Assembly: GCA_947371715.1 (NCBI GenBank)
Contig: CANBQQ010000228.1
Span: 1-5,776, forward strand
Source: Flavipsychrobacter stenotrophus
Lineage (GTDB): Bacteria > Bacteroidota > Bacteroidia > Chitinophagales > Chitinophagaceae
Length of the DNA stretch: 5,776 nt
Direction: 5' to 3'
In this document: positions 5,028 to 5,776 of the stretch, piece by piece
Numbering within the stretch: the stretch's first letter is position 1
Layout: every line of letters begins with the position of its first letter
Notes under the pieces: model-generated
The model's database searches: none
What the model was told of the DNA's origin: nothing
The model's input: the letters and a program-made list of their open reading frames with translations, nothing else
Position numbers and translations under genes: made by a program

Positions 5028-5776
5028 ATGCTAAAAAATAAGCGAAAAAGCCTACATATAGGCCTATGGATAACAGGCTTATTGCTTGCTGCGACAGGCA
5101 TATTTTCGTTTTGGGTTTCTTATCATTACAAGAACATTATCAGGCAGCAGCTGCCATCCCTTGTTGCGAAAAATACTGATAGCCTGTACAATGTATCGCT
5201 CGGGGATATTAGTATAAACGTATTGACGAGGACGGTAACATTGAAGAATGTGCGCTTTGCACCCGATTCGGTAAGACGTGACTTTTTGAAGCAAAACAAC
5301 AGACTCCCTGCAAAACTATTATCTGTAGCCATCACTGAAATACACATTGCGGGAATAGAATGGGAGAATCTTGCGTCTAACAGTTCGTTTGATTGTAAGT
5401 ATATTATTATAAACTCTCCCACGATACTGATAGATGGCGCACCAAAACCCCTCGACAGCCTGACGGGGAAAGACACGAGCACAAAAAAGGCTGCGATCGA
5501 AATGATCTCGGCTGGTAAGATAGATATCCTGAACCCAATAGTTACCTATCATTACGTAAGTGATACCAGCGACTATTCACTTTGGATAAAAGGAGGAAAA
5601 GTGCTGTTATCTGACTGGAAACTGGAAACCGGCAAAGGCCTGGATACAAGTACATTCTTTTTTGCCCGGAATGCAGAAATTGCCCTGGACAGTTTTAATT
5701 ATGTAAAGAAGGGCAGCCCGTATGGGATAGGTGCATCGGGACTGGCATTTTCAACTGCGGGAAAGAGCATTGACCT
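5028..5776 (+). CDS. AsmA-like envelope protein, N-terminal part (runs off the window)
   Basis: An open frame from the ATG at 5028 runs without a stop to the window edge (249 complete codons). An in-frame TGA at 4986-4988 and no other ATG in between fix the start. The N-terminus is basic (K-N-K-R-K at 3-7), followed by one hydrophobic anchor at about 10-31, an N-in type II arrangement that puts the rest in the periplasm. The segment just after, Q-L-P-S-L-V at 41-46 and then V-S-L-G-D-I-S-I-N-V-L-T-R-T-V-T-L-K-N-V at 56-75, resembles the start of AsmA/DUF748/TamB-like proteins, whose beta-strand repeats form long grooves and are linked to lipid transport or outer-membrane assembly. Later stretches (K-I-D-I-L-N-P-I-V-T-Y at 164-174, K-G-G-K-V-L-L-S-D-W-K-L at 188-199) keep the alternating beta pattern. 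The family assignment is by style, not by a strict motif. The promoter is unclear: no TAnnTTTG box is found in the upstream 180 bp on this strand. Confidence 0.78.
   Translation, partial: MLKNKRKSLHIGLWITGLLLAATGIFSFWVSYHYKNIIRQQLPSLVAKNTDSLYNVSLGDISINVLTRTVTLKNVRFAPDSVRRDFLKQNNRLPAKLLSVAITEIHIAGIEWENLASNSSFDCKYIIINSPTILIDGAPKPLDSLTGKDTSTKKAAIEMISAGKIDILNPIVTYHYVSDTSDYSLWIKGGKVLLSDWKLETGKGLDTSTFFFARNAEIALDSFNYVKKGSPYGIGASGLAFSTAGKSID

Noticed and set aside
5126..5552. Overlapping minus-strand frames of 118 and 77 residues
   Set aside because: Both are antisense to the open AsmA-like frame, which starts with a proper anchor and continues to the window edge; neither looks like a protein family.
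1..5776. Mobile element, CRISPR, defence, toxin-antitoxin or biosynthetic system
   Set aside because: No transposase, integrase, direct-repeat array, terminal inverted repeats or paired toxin-like genes were seen; the intact genes are mostly housekeeping types in ordinary arrangement.

Overview
The window is an ordinary chromosomal housekeeping stretch from a member of the Bacteroidota, most likely the Chitinophagia/Sphingobacteriia side (an inference from gene style, not from a search). The evidence is: promoter boxes of the form TAnnTTTG upstream of five genes, two of them with a TTG exactly 19 nt further upstream; no clear Shine-Dalgarno sequences; a small protein with a Bacteroidota-type PxDGG C-terminal sorting-like motif; moderate AT-richness; and an AsmA-like protein of Bacteroidota style. 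I see no phage, IS, CRISPR, tRNA or integrase signature.

Layout: (1) 1-245 (+) is the 3' end of an OmpA-family peptidoglycan-binding protein. (2) 246-474 is a convergent intergenic region with a 13-bp hairpin terminator. (3) 475-735 (-) is a small secreted or membrane-anchored protein ending in a PID-CTERM-like domain, with a promoter and an inverted repeat upstream. (4) about 844-1221 (-) is rnpB, the RNase P RNA, with a recognisable promoter. (5) 1366-2376 and 2367-3086 (+) are tsaD and trmN6, overlapping by 10 bp. (6) 3052-3501 (-) is an unrecognised four-helix membrane protein whose 3' end overlaps trmN6 by 35 bp tail to tail. (7) 3589-4242 (-) is a short-form transaldolase followed by a strong intrinsic terminator. 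(8) 4334-4843 (-) is a GNAT acetyltransferase. (9) 5028-5776 (+, running off the end) is the N-terminal part of an AsmA-like envelope protein.

Functional theme: the centre (844-3086) is a tRNA-maturation neighbourhood. RNase P RNA trims tRNA 5' ends; TsaD makes t6A37; TrmN6 makes m6A37 on tRNA-Val. rnpB and tsaD-trmN6 are transcribed divergently from a 144-bp region. The flanks are envelope genes (OmpA, PID-CTERM-like protein, AsmA-like) and metabolism (transaldolase). I found no convincing new multi-gene system. The most useful second looks are the PID-CTERM-like protein and its control region, the adjacent-cysteine variant in the OmpA domain, the unassigned membrane protein with its antisense overlap, and the active-site residues that mark the aldolase-family protein as a transaldolase.
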